In this document: in pieces, positions 47,569-54,438 of the stretch | How the letters are laid out: each line of letters starts with the position of its first letter | Numbering within the stretch: position 1 is the first letter of the stretch | DNA from: Sporosarcina ureilytica | GTDB taxonomy: Bacteria > Bacillota > Bacilli > Bacillales_A > Planococcaceae | Reading direction: 5' to 3' | DNA length: 64,000 bases | Assembly: GCF_001753205.1 (NCBI RefSeq) | Contig: NZ_CP017560.1 | Coordinates: 2,046,001 to 2,110,000 of the forward strand | Notes under the pieces: model-generated | The model's input: the letters and a program-made list of their open reading frames with translations, nothing else | What the model was told of the DNA's origin: nothing | Database searches by the model: none | Program-made: the position numbers and the translations under genes

Positions 47569-48927
47569 TCAAACTTGAACCGCTTCATCCTCTTCCATTA
47601 CACGAACGTATTTGGCTTCGTTATAAGGGTAACCAGCTTTTATTAGCTTTACACGAACAACTTTACCGACCATAGATTCGTCAGCCTCAAAGAACACTTT
47701 CAAGTAATTATCTGAATAGCCTTCGTAAAGTCCACTTTCAGGGTCAAGCTTGTATCTTTCTTCCGGAATGACCTCGAGTACTTCATTTTCGAATGAAGAA
47801 GCATATTCCTTTGCAAGCTGGTCATTTAACTCAATCAGTTTATGAACCCTTTCATTTTTCACTTCTTCGTCGATTTGATCTGTCATACGTGCTGCTGGCG
47901 TACCCGTTCGCATGGAGTAAGGAAATACGTGTAGTTCGGAAAAGCGTTGGTCACGAATGAAACGATACGTTTCCATAAACTCCTCTTCCGTTTCCCCTGG
48001 GAATCCAACGATGACATCAGAAGTGATTGCAAGGTTCGGTAATGCCTCACGCAGACGGTCGAGACGCTCAGCGAAAAATTCCATTGTATACTTCCTACGC
48101 ATACGTTTCAAAACTGTATTGGAACCTGATTGAATTGGAATATGCAAATGACGAACAATCACCTTAGAATCATTTAATACTTCAATGACTTCGTCCGTTA
48201 GCTGACTCGCTTCAATTGAACTAATACGTAGTCGTTTTAGCCCTTTTACTTCCGCTTCAAGGTCGCGAAGTAATGCTGCTAAATTATAATCTTTTAAATC
48301 TTCTCCGTACCCACCTGTATGAATACCTGTAAGTACAATTTCAAGATACCCTGCATCAACGAGTTGTTGCGCTTGGTGAATTACTTCTTTAGGATCGCGA
48401 GAACGCATTAAACCACGAGCCCAAGGAATAATACAAAATGTACAGAAGTTATTACAACCTTCTTGGATTTTAAGTGATGCTCGAGTACGATCTGTAAACG
48501 CCGGTACATCTAACTCTTCATACACGCGATTCTTCATAATATTTCGCACTGCGTTAATCGGTTGACGCTCCGCACGATATTCTTTAATTAGACCAAGCAA
48601 TTTAGAACGGTCTTGTGTCCCTACAACGATATCTACACCAGGTATCGCCATAATTTCAGCAGGAGATGTTTGAGCGTAACAACCTGTTACACAAATAACA
48701 GCGTCTGGATTTCTACGGATTGCACGACGAATCACTTGTCGGCTCTTTCTGTCTCCTGTGTTAGTAACGGTACATGTATTAATAACATAAACGTCTGCAT
48801 TATTGTTAAATTCTTCACGCTCGTAACCTGCGTCTTGAAATAGTTGCCAAATCGCTTCCGTTTCATAGTGGTTTACTTTACAACCGAGAGTATGGAAGCT
48901 CACGGTTTTTGATAGCTCGTTACCCAT
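47569..48927 (-). CDS. mtaB: tRNA t6A37 methylthiotransferase MtaB
   Basis: Radical-SAM enzyme that converts t6A37 to ms2t6A37 in tRNAs reading ANN codons (YqeV). 452 residues. N-terminal UPF0004 domain with Cys in TLGCKVNHYE, TCTVTN and VTGCYAQ; radical SAM CNNFCTFC (near 160); and a C-terminal TRAM domain (about 380-445). I start at ATG 48927 (MGNELSKTVSFHTLG) because the AAAGG site is 12 bases upstream; the longer upstream frame has no similarity. In B. subtilis it follows rsmE directly; here the accessory island separates them. Confidence 0.94.
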   Translation of the reverse strand: MGNELSKTVSFHTLGCKVNHYETEAIWQLFQDAGYEREEFNNNADVYVINTCTVTNTGDRKSRQVIRRAIRRNPDAVICVTGCYAQTSPAEIMAIPGVDIVVGTQDRSKLLGLIKEYRAERQPINAVRNIMKNRVYEELDVPAFTDRTRASLKIQEGCNNFCTFCIIPWARGLMRSRDPKEVIHQAQQLVDAGYLEIVLTGIHTGGYGEDLKDYNLAALLRDLEAEVKGLKRLRISSIEASQLTDEVIEVLNDSKVIVRHLHIPIQSGSNTVLKRMRRKYTMEFFAERLDRLREALPNLAITSDVIVGFPGETEEEFMETYRFIRDQRFSELHVFPYSMRTGTPAARMTDQIDEEVKNERVHKLIELNDQLAKEYASSFENEVLEVIPEERYKLDPESGLYEGYSDNYLKVFFEADESMVGKVVRVKLIKAGYPYNEAKYVRVMEEDEAVQV

Positions 48928-49036
48928 AAAACTTTTCATCCTTTCGTTCCGGTCAATCTTAACTTTTCCTATAATATCACAAATCGATTCATTGAGCATA
49001 GTATTTTAAGTTTACATTAATTAAACTCATTTAAAT

Positions 49037-49062
49037 AAAAGAGAGCCTAATCGCTCTCTTTT
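49037..49062 (-). terminator. Terminator after the YolD-like pseudogene
   Basis: AAAAGAGAGC at 49037-49046 pairs with GCTCTCTTTT at 49053-49062; TTATTT follows on the minus strand. The upstream arm overlaps the stop codon. Confidence 0.8.
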
Positions 49063-49406
49063 ATTTAACCTCAACTATCGACGCACCGACAATTTCATCA
49101 TAGGAGTACATCGATGTACCAAATGGGTCGTCAATAATTATAGCTTTATTTGTAATATTAATTTCAATCGGCACTCCATAATCTTCTATTAATTGTCCAT
49201 CACACCAGTAAGTTAATTTAATTGTAGATTTACTTTTTAATGCCCACTCAATTTCCTCTGCGATTAATGTTAATTCAAATTCATCTAGATTAGGTTTTTC
49301 TTTCTAATTATCTTCATCGTACTAATCCCTAAAATTTTTCAACGTGCTCGGTCAACATCATTGCCGTCCATTTTTTCGTTCCTCTGTCACGATTAATACT
49401 CAACAT
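49061..49406 (-). pseudogene. YolD-like gene, broken by a frameshift and a nonsense codon
   Basis: From ATG 49406 the frame reads MLSINRDRGTKKWTAMMLTEHVEKF and then stops. The rest continues in another frame as EDN(stop)KEKPNLDEFELTLIAEEIEW..TYWCDGQLIEDYGV..DDPFGTSMYSYDEIVGASI, to TAA 49061. Together these give about 115 residues, the length and pattern of YolD-like proteins, which are usually encoded with an SOS-induced Y-family polymerase (UvrX/DinB-type) in phages and plasmids. The span of 346 bases is one more than a multiple of three, which fits a single-base shift. No polymerase gene remains nearby. Confidence 0.82.
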
Positions 49407-49433
49407 GCAATCACCTACTTCTTTATTAAAGTG

Positions 49434-49462
49434 ATAATACCGAGCATGCGTTCTATTGTAAA
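49434..49462 (-). promoter_or_regulatory. Promoter of the YolD-like gene with LexA-like box in the spacer
   Basis: On the minus strand TTTACA (49462-49457), a 17-base spacer and TATTAT (49439-49434) form a near-ideal SigA promoter. The spacer contains GAACGCATGCTC, one base away from the Bacillus LexA (DinR) form GAAC-N4-GTTC. It lies 28 bases before the start, so SOS control is likely. Confidence 0.68.
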
Positions 49463-49466
49463 GGGA

Positions 49467-49495
49467 ATAAAAAAAGACTGTCGATTGACAATCTC
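49467..49495 (-). terminator. Terminator of the 49513-50298 gene
   Basis: GACTGTC at 49476-49482 pairs with GACAATC at 49487-49493 (one G-U); seven T or more follow on the minus strand (49475-49469). Confidence 0.82.
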
Positions 49496-49512
49496 TCTTT
49501 GTTCTAATTACT

Positions 49513-50298
49513 TTATTTCTTTATTAATTCCGGAAACGTCATATTTTGAAACAAGATATTTGGATAAACAATACTACTTCTTTCTTTTATCACTTGTATG
49601 TCAACCAATGCATTTTGAGTGTAGTTATTTCCTAGCATGTCAGAATATATTAGTTTGAATTTCATTTTTAATCTCGGAATTTCCTGAGAAGTTTCCCTGG
49701 AATCATTTTGGCTATTTATGAATATATCCGATAAACTTTCGCTTGCTAAGAAGATATCATTAAAGATAATTCTAAAGTATGCAATATCTCCAATGTTCAT
49801 TGCATGTAAAGTATTACCATTCATAAATATTCTATTTTCGATACTGATATCCTTAATGGATATATTAATCGCAGTTCCTATACCTATATTACTTACCTCG
49901 CCATGTAATTCAAGGCTCTCAAAATAAATCCCTCCGTCCTTACCAGCCTTATTCTTTTCGCTAAATAATCCTATTGCTCCAATTCTATATTGATCAGTTG
50001 TTATATTAATAGTTTCATCTAAAAACTTGCTCTTATGTAACTGTTTAATAGATAGGTAAGGTTGTATCCTCTTTCGGTCCTGGTCTTTATATTGCCAGGT
50101 AGTATATAAAATTGTAATGATGAGACTTCCCGCCGTTATGGCACTTCCTAAATAGTCGCCAAAGAAACCAATCCAGTCGTTGTTTGCAGATGGAATGATT
50201 CCAAACCATGGCCCGCTCGCAACAACCCAATTAATAATAATTGGGGAAAACATAAATACTCCTATTGTTAGAAATATTATACTTCTGCTTACTCTCAT
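49513..50298 (-). CDS. Two-helix membrane protein with beta-rich domain (unrecognised)
   Basis: 261 residues. Two N-terminal membrane helices (about 8-27 and 47-67), then a linker KDQDRKRIQPYLSI and a beta-strand-rich C-terminal part (about 80-261) with repeated Ile/Asn-rich strands such as NIGIGTAINISIKDISIENR and LKMKFKLIYSDMLGNNYTQ. The layout (helical hairpin, YTTWQYKDQDRKRIQPYL) resembles phage- and island-encoded proteins of unknown function in Bacillales. Start at ATG 50298 after a GGGGGG run. It has its own terminator. AT content is higher than the flanking core genes. Confidence 0.6.
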   Translation of the reverse strand: MRVSRSIIFLTIGVFMFSPIIINWVVASGPWFGIIPSANNDWIGFFGDYLGSAITAGSLIITILYTTWQYKDQDRKRIQPYLSIKQLHKSKFLDETINITTDQYRIGAIGLFSEKNKAGKDGGIYFESLELHGEVSNIGIGTAINISIKDISIENRIFMNGNTLHAMNIGDIAYFRIIFNDIFLASESLSDIFINSQNDSRETSQEIPRLKMKFKLIYSDMLGNNYTQNALVDIQVIKERSSIVYPNILFQNMTFPELIKK

Positions 50299-50419
50299 AT
50301 AAATCCCCCCCAGCCTCATTTAACAGTTCAGTATTTATCCCCCTTTAACATACCATTTATTGAGAACAAATATAAGTTATGTAAGTTGGTTTGCTCGGTT
50401 TGGTGTTTGTCAATCAACT

Positions 50420-50572
50420 CTATTTGCTCATTGTTCTGTGTGTAAAGCATGTTAGCATGTTTTCGATTTTCGCTTGGGATGTTTGTGAAATGGTAATTTC
50501 TTTTTTCCTCTTATTGTGACTTTTTTCAAGTTCGAGAATACGTTTTTCATGGGCTTGTACCATGCTCTCCAT
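50420..50572 (-). CDS. Small charged helical protein (unrecognised)
   Basis: 50 residues from ATG 50572, preceded by GGAGGAG 6 bases away. MESMVQAHEKRILELEKSHNKRKKE is a strong amphipathic coiled-coil-like helix; it recalls the N-terminus of small phage haemolysin/XhlA proteins but lacks their membrane helix. The C-terminus is not conserved in appearance. A longer in-frame start at 50623 has no ribosome site. Possibly a truncated phage gene. Confidence 0.4.
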   Translation of the reverse strand: MESMVQAHEKRILELEKSHNKRKKEITISQTSQAKIENMLTCFTHRTMSK

Positions 50573-50631
50573 TGTTTTCTCCTCCAATGGTGACCCCTCG
50601 TGATATTTATCTATTTTGAACACAACAAAAA

Positions 50632-50654
50632 GAACGCCGATTACTCGACATCCT
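50632..50654 (-). terminator. Terminator T3 of the small-membrane-protein array
   Basis: On the minus strand GGATGTC (50652-50646) pairs with GGCGTTC (50638-50632, G-U pairs included), followed by TTTTTG. It comes right after the broken small ORF that ends at 50662. Confidence 0.65.
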
Positions 50655-50661
50655 CGTTTTT

Positions 50662-50836
50662 TACATATTTGTAATTGCTTTGATGATTGCTAGTACTAGG
50701 GCTAGCTCTAACATGGTTTTGCCCACGCTCTTGAGATCCCAAAAATAATTAACATTACAATGATCACTACAATCAACATTGTTGCATGTTCTGGAATATC
50801 AAAAAGAAGCATGAACTTCATCATAAATCTCTCCAT
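50662..50836 (-). pseudogene. Small membrane protein, frameshifted paralogue of the 50954-51130 gene
   Basis: From ATG 50836 (site AGAGGTGATAAT) the frame gives MERFMMKFMLLFDIPEHATMLIVVIIVMLIIF, then stops after 42 codons at 50708. Shifting one base at the TTTTTGGG tract restores DLKSVGKTMLELALVLAIIKAITNM with a stop at 50662. The restored 57-residue product aligns along its length with the 58-residue neighbour (MPEN/IPEH, IIIFRDIKS/IIFWDLKS, LLVIIQAF/VLAIIKAI). Either a recent frameshift or a programmed shift could explain it. Confidence 0.7.
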
Positions 50837-50930
50837 ATTATCACCTCTTAATTATCAAGTTGACTCATGATAGACTAGAGGGGAAATAGATATTCCATCT
50901 GCGTGTCGCATCTTCCTTCTCTTCAGTTAA

Positions 50931-50953
50931 AGAACGCCTTACACGGCGCTCTT
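50931..50953 (-). terminator. Terminator T2 of the small-membrane-protein array
   Basis: AGAACGCC at 50931-50938 pairs with GGCGCTCT at 50945-50952 (one G-U); TTAA follows on the minus strand. It begins one base after the stop at 50954. Confidence 0.65.
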
Positions 50954-51130
50954 CTATATTCTGCCAAATGCTTGGATAATGACTAATAATATCGTTACCT
51001 TAAACATCGCACTCGAAAGACTTTTGATGTCCCTAAAAATAATTATCAATACAATAAACATGATAAAAATCGTTACCGTATTTTCAGGCATTTTGGACGT
51101 CAAAAGAAACAGCGAAGGTAAATCAGCCAT
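50954..51130 (-). CDS. Small two-helix membrane protein (unrecognised)
   Basis: 58 residues from ATG 51130, with GGGAGGTG about 7 bases upstream. The product is MADLPSLFLLTSKMPENTVTIF.. with two hydrophobic segments (about 18-33 and 42-58) separated by RDIKSLSS. It is a paralogue of the frameshifted ORF at 50662-50836. Size and topology fit phage holin-like or small-toxin proteins, but no family is recognised and there is no endolysin gene nearby. Each copy has its own leader of similar sequence and a GGCGTTCTTT-type terminator. Confidence 0.6.
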   Translation of the reverse strand: MADLPSLFLLTSKMPENTVTIFIMFIVLIIIFRDIKSLSSAMFKVTILLVIIQAFGRI

Positions 51131-51240
51131 ATTACTAACACCTCCCATTAATCAAGTTTACTTAACTAGATTAGTGAGAGATAAATATTCTGTATGTGTG
51201 TTCGTAGCTTATTCAACGACCTCGTTTTTCCACCTTAAAA

Positions 51241-51262
51241 GAACGCCCCGTAGGACGTTCAC
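51241..51262 (-). terminator. Terminator T1, after the 51324-52001 gene
   Basis: GAACGCCCC at 51241-51249 pairs with GGACGTTC at 51253-51260; the loop is TACG closed by C-G, a UNCG-type tetraloop. TTTTAAG follows on the minus strand. Confidence 0.75.
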
Positions 51263-51323
51263 TCATTGGCATCTGTTATATTATTATTCTTTAAATAAGC
51301 TTTAAATCGATACAGATTTAAGC

Positions 51324-52001
51324 TTATTTATCACCCTTTTTCATGCTTGGTAATTCCGGATTTGAAATTTTCGAAAGTAAATCCTTTTGTAAGTTTTCAT
51401 TTTGTTTCTTTTTTGACAATAACGTCAAAAGAGTTACCACGATGCTCAAGGTAATCATAGTTATTAACGAAACTAAAACAAAATAATTAGTTCCAAAGTC
51501 AAACCTATCAGACCAGATTTTAACCACCCCACTAATTGACAACAAGGGAAAGGAGAGTAATATGATAGATAGAGGTAAAGTAAGCTCGGAATTCCTTAAA
51601 TTACCGCCTGTATCAGCTATTTCCTGTCTAGTTTGATAATCCACTTCTTCTTTTATCAATTTAGCTAGTTGCTCAGATAATTCTATCTTCTTATCCATTG
51701 GAATAAAATTTGTAGCGAAAACCTCCTTAATCATATCCTCTAATGTTTCCTTAGCATTGTTCATATTCTGTGGCTTCACGCCGTATTTTCGTGAAAGGGA
51801 TGATAAAACAGATTTAATTATCTTTAACGATGGGATTTTCCCTTCTGAAATAGTTATTATTAATAAAGCAACTATTTCTTCATTCGCTTGTTTCACTTTC
51901 TTATAGTAATCTTTTCTACTAATTTTATTGGATATAAGAAATACTATTATCCCACTGACAATCCCTGTGCATATACCGACAAACCATGGGTTAGTAAACA
52001 T
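51324..52001 (-). CDS. Membrane protein with central helical domain (unrecognised)
   Basis: 225 residues: an N-terminal membrane helix (about 5-24), a soluble helical region (30-130) with KKVKQANEEIVALLIITISEGKIPS and MDKKIELSEQLAKLIKEEVDYQTR, two further membrane helices (about 140-160 and 175-197) and a charged tail. The start at ATG 52001 has GGAG 8 bases upstream. I do not recognise the family. It lies between the tail-gene scar and the small-membrane-protein array, all on the minus strand. Confidence 0.6.
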   Translation of the reverse strand: MFTNPWFVGICTGIVSGIIVFLISNKISRKDYYKKVKQANEEIVALLIITISEGKIPSLKIIKSVLSSLSRKYGVKPQNMNNAKETLEDMIKEVFATNFIPMDKKIELSEQLAKLIKEEVDYQTRQEIADTGGNLRNSELTLPLSIILLSFPLLSISGVVKIWSDRFDFGTNYFVLVSLITMITLSIVVTLLTLLSKKKQNENLQKDLLSKISNPELPSMKKGDK

Positions 52002-52076
52002 TGTATTAACTCCAATCCGATTAATAACTCATATAAGCATACCACCTTTCTTGCATCTGTGAAATCCCATCAATGT

Positions 52077-52360
52077 TTATTCAATATCTATTCCTTCTAA
52101 TTCATCCACACGTTGTTCTAAATCCGTAATTTGTTGCTGCACTTCTTCAACAAGCGTTATTAATGGCGCTATTTGCTCTTCTTGAAGTTGCTCGATGGAT
52201 TGGTCCGTATAATCATTTGCTTGAATAGAAACAACTCCAGCGCTGGAACAGTAATACCTTTCGTCAGCGTGCCACCAAAATCGCGGACTTTTCTAGATAT
52301 TTCACCGAGTTTGCTACCAAACCCCTGTAAAGCATCGCAGGCCTGCCTCTGACGGTTTTC
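52077..52360 (-). pseudogene. Fused phage tail fragments (tape-measure N-terminal part and tail-protein C-terminus)
   Basis: On the minus strand one frame reads ALQGFGSKLGEISRKVRDFGG, then TLTKGITVPAL, a form typical of the start of phage tail tape-measure proteins, and breaks off near 52240. A different frame then gives GVVSIQANDYTDQSIEQLQEE and a coiled coil ending DELEGIDIE with TAA at 52077; such Gln/Glu coiled-coil ends are common in phage tail proteins. The two pieces come from genes that should be kilobases apart, so a deletion joined them. Confidence 0.68.
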
Positions 52361-52493
52361 TTCCTCCGTTCTCAATCATTCCGTAATATTGACGAGTAAT
52401 ATTCTCCTTTGATAAAGAAACCACATCTTCTTGGGTTAATCCCCTCTTCTTTCTAGCGGAACGGAGGATATCTCGTAATTGTCTATTGCCCAT
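52314..52493 (-). pseudogene. Truncated XRE-family regulator
   Basis: From ATG 52493 (site GGGAGGTG) the product MGNRQLRDILRSARKKRGLT.. has a clear HTH (LTQEDVVSLSKENITRQYYGMIENGGRKPS), then leaves the family after residue 50 and stops at 52314 in a stretch whose other frame encodes the tape-measure fragment. So the 3' part was lost in the deletion at about 52345. It is divergent from the intact XRE gene at 52658, the normal arrangement of a phage switch. Confidence 0.75.
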
Positions 52494-52545
52494 GTCTACA
52501 CCTCCCTGACGTAACTTTTCGTTGGATCTAATTAATATCACAATA

Positions 52546-52616
52546 GCAACCCATGGTTGCACATGGTGTTTTAATGCAACTTCTTATTTCCTTTAATGTT
52601 TGCAACTCATTGTTGC
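52546..52616. promoter_or_regulatory. Phage-type operators between the divergent XRE genes
   Basis: Two perfect inverted repeats of the form GCAAC-N5-GTTGC lie at 52546-52560 (spacer CCATG) and 52602-52616 (spacer TCATT). A single GCAAC half-site is at 52576-52580 between them. They lie in the 164-base gap between the starts of the two regulators and overlap the likely promoter region of the rightward gene. Confidence 0.8.
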
Positions 52617-52657
52617 TATACAATATAGGTAATATACCAAGGAGGAGCGAAGTTTAT

Positions 52658-52999
52658 ATGTTCCCAAAGAGATTAAGGATACTTAGAAGAAAAAAAGAAA
52701 TGTCGCAACAAGAAATGGCTGACTTTCTTGGTATTACAAGGCAAGGTTATGGAAAATATGAAAATGGTGGTAGCGAACCTTCTTTAGGGATGTTAGGAGT
52801 TATTGCTGATTTTTTCGGCGTAACAATAGACTATTTAATCGGCCATTCCAACACGCAAACAATGTCAGAGCAAGAAGAGTTCGAAGCCTTTGCTGGAAAT
52901 CCGGAGTTGGAAAGATGGTACAAGGAATTGCCAAACCTGGATGAAGAGGATATCGAAGCATTGAAACAAATGTGGGAGATTATAAAAAAACTTAGATAA
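52658..52999 (+). CDS. XRE-family transcriptional regulator (phage repressor type)
   Basis: 113 residues: N-terminal HTH (FPKRLRILRRKKEMSQQEMADFLGITRQGYGKYENGGSEPSL, about 2-44), then ADFFGVTIDYLIGHS and an acidic C-terminus with LDEEDIEALKQMWEIIKKL. Typical of Bacillus phage and ICE immunity repressors, which are often cleaved by an ImmA/IrrE peptidase; one is encoded at 56206. Start at ATG 52658 with AAGGAGGAG 9 bases upstream. The GCAAC-N5-GTTGC operators upstream are its likely targets. Confidence 0.88.
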   Translation: MFPKRLRILRRKKEMSQQEMADFLGITRQGYGKYENGGSEPSLGMLGVIADFFGVTIDYLIGHSNTQTMSEQEEFEAFAGNPELERWYKELPNLDEEDIEALKQMWEIIKKLR

Positions 53000-53166
53000 G
53001 TAAAGTTATGTAAAAACTAAAAGAGCGTGGTTTCCTTTTGTAATCCTATCGAAATACAACAATAAACAGTACTTCCTTTGCAGTAATTAGTGCATTTGTT
53101 GGCTACATAAATAGGATAAATAAAGTAATGTAAATGTTAAGGGAACTCTTAAGATGAATAGGAAAT

Positions 53167-53203
53167 AAATTGCACGGCTTTTCGGGGTCGTGTTTATTTT
53201 TAA
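53167..53203 (+). repeat. 37-bp direct repeat, left copy (hairpin with T-run)
   Basis: Contains the stem CACGGC/GTCGTG with loop TTTTCGGG and then TTTATTTTT, so it can act as a terminator. It is identical to 54206-54242 except for one base. The two copies flank the gene pair 53273-54152. Confidence 0.85.
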
Positions 53204-53272
53204 ATTGAGTATAGGAATATCAAACTACTAAAAAACATGACAATAGTTCTACACGAAGAATAAGGTGATTAC

Positions 53273-53728
53273 GTGGAGGAAAAATCTTTTTCGGGATATT
53301 TAACAAACAAATTAATGATTATTATTACGATAATCCCATTTATAAGTTGGCTTATAACTTTTATTACTACTAACTCACTGTTCAAATCATTAACCGTTCT
53401 TTTCGCGTTTTCCTCAGTAATATTATTAATTTCTCTTTATAAAAAATTCGTAGAGCATAACAAATTAGTTAAATCTCATAAAGGCCTTAACGAGGAACAC
53501 CAAGCTTTGTTAGACGGGAAAAAGGAAATTGAAAGAAGTTTTAATTTGCAATCCAAAGAATACCAGGAAAATATAGCAGAGTTGAATCTACACAAGCAAG
53601 TAACCCATGTAGTTAAGACCTTGGTAAAAGCAGATAATCCCAAAACCCAGGAAGGTAAAGATCTAATCAACCTTCTAAGAGCATCTACTGAAAATATCAT
53701 AGGAGACGGTGATAAAGATGGACTTTAA
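53273..53728 (+). CDS. Membrane-hairpin protein with cytoplasmic coiled coil (unrecognised)
   Basis: 151 residues from GTG 53273 (site AAGGTG 5 bases upstream). Two membrane helices (about 13-31 and 36-54) are followed by a long helical cytoplasmic region (60-150) with KGLNEEHQALLDGKKEIERSF and LNLHKQVTHVVKTLVKAD. It overlaps the next gene by 11 bases, so both are made together. The family is not recognised. AT-rich, with codon use unlike the flanking core genes. Confidence 0.6.
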   Translation: MEEKSFSGYLTNKLMIIITIIPFISWLITFITTNSLFKSLTVLFAFSSVILLISLYKKFVEHNKLVKSHKGLNEEHQALLDGKKEIERSFNLQSKEYQENIAELNLHKQVTHVVKTLVKADNPKTQEGKDLINLLRASTENIIGDGDKDGL

Positions 53729-54152
53729 AGTAGTAAAAATTGTTGATGAATATTTAATAGTTGTTGATTACGGCTTAAAACATGACGCCTCAGAAGGTGA
53801 TATTCTTGAAGTAATAAAAATTGGAGAAGAAGTTGTAGACCCAGATACCTCTGATAGTTTGGGAACTTTAGACATTATTAAAGCGAGAGTGAAGGTGAAA
53901 AACGCATATGAACATATGTCATTATGTATTAGTAACGAGAAAATTGCTTCTAATTCTTCATTAGGCAATTTTGGTTCTACTTTAGCTGCTCTTTCAGAAG
54001 GACTTTCCTCCACTCAAATAAAAGCTTTAAAGGTAAACACTAAACAAATATCCGGTGGTTATGATGAAAGCTCCGATTTAACAATCAGTGTTGGCGATTT
54101 AGTTAAGGTTAGGGAAGCTGAACTTCATAATCCAGACGACTATTTAGAGTAA
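53718..54152 (+). CDS. Soluble beta-domain protein, FlgT-C-like (unrecognised)
   Basis: 144 residues from ATG 53718 (GGTGATAAAG directly upstream). The N-terminal half, VVKIVDEYLIVVDYGLKHDASEGDILEVI, then GEEVVDPDTSDSLGTLDIIKARVKV, has the pattern of the small beta-barrel seen at the C-terminus of FlgT and similar proteins (glycine turn, GD.LEV, VxDPxTxxxLG). The second half is Ser/Leu-rich. The similarity is by pattern only and its function is unknown. It probably acts with the coiled-coil membrane protein encoded just upstream; the pair is bracketed by 37-bp direct repeats. Confidence 0.6.
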   Translation: MDFKVVKIVDEYLIVVDYGLKHDASEGDILEVIKIGEEVVDPDTSDSLGTLDIIKARVKVKNAYEHMSLCISNEKIASNSSLGNFGSTLAALSEGLSSTQIKALKVNTKQISGGYDESSDLTISVGDLVKVREAELHNPDDYLE

Positions 54153-54205
54153 AAATCTAAATTTTTACCCAAAGGTTTAAAAATTATTGAAAAGGAATTA
54201 GAAGT

Positions 54206-54242
54206 AAATTGCACGGCTTTTCCGGGTCGTGTTTATTTTTAA
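54206..54242 (+). repeat. 37-bp direct repeat, right copy (hairpin with T-run)
   Basis: Right copy of the repeat at 53167-53203, with one base different (TCCGGG instead of TCGGGG in the loop). It lies 54 bases after the stop of the two-gene cassette and would end its transcript. Confidence 0.85.
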
Positions 54243-54438
54243 TTTTTTTATAGGCACATAAAACTATGTCCTGATTAGTCTTATTATTTTTATACTACTA
54301 AGAAGAGCGAAAAATACTTAAAAATATAATTCAAATATATATGGTGTATTCTTCGTAATATTAACTGCTTATCGTTTAGTATAGAGTAATCTTTCTGTAA
54401 ATTGTTTATTATGATTAATCCTATTAGAGGTGGTTTAA

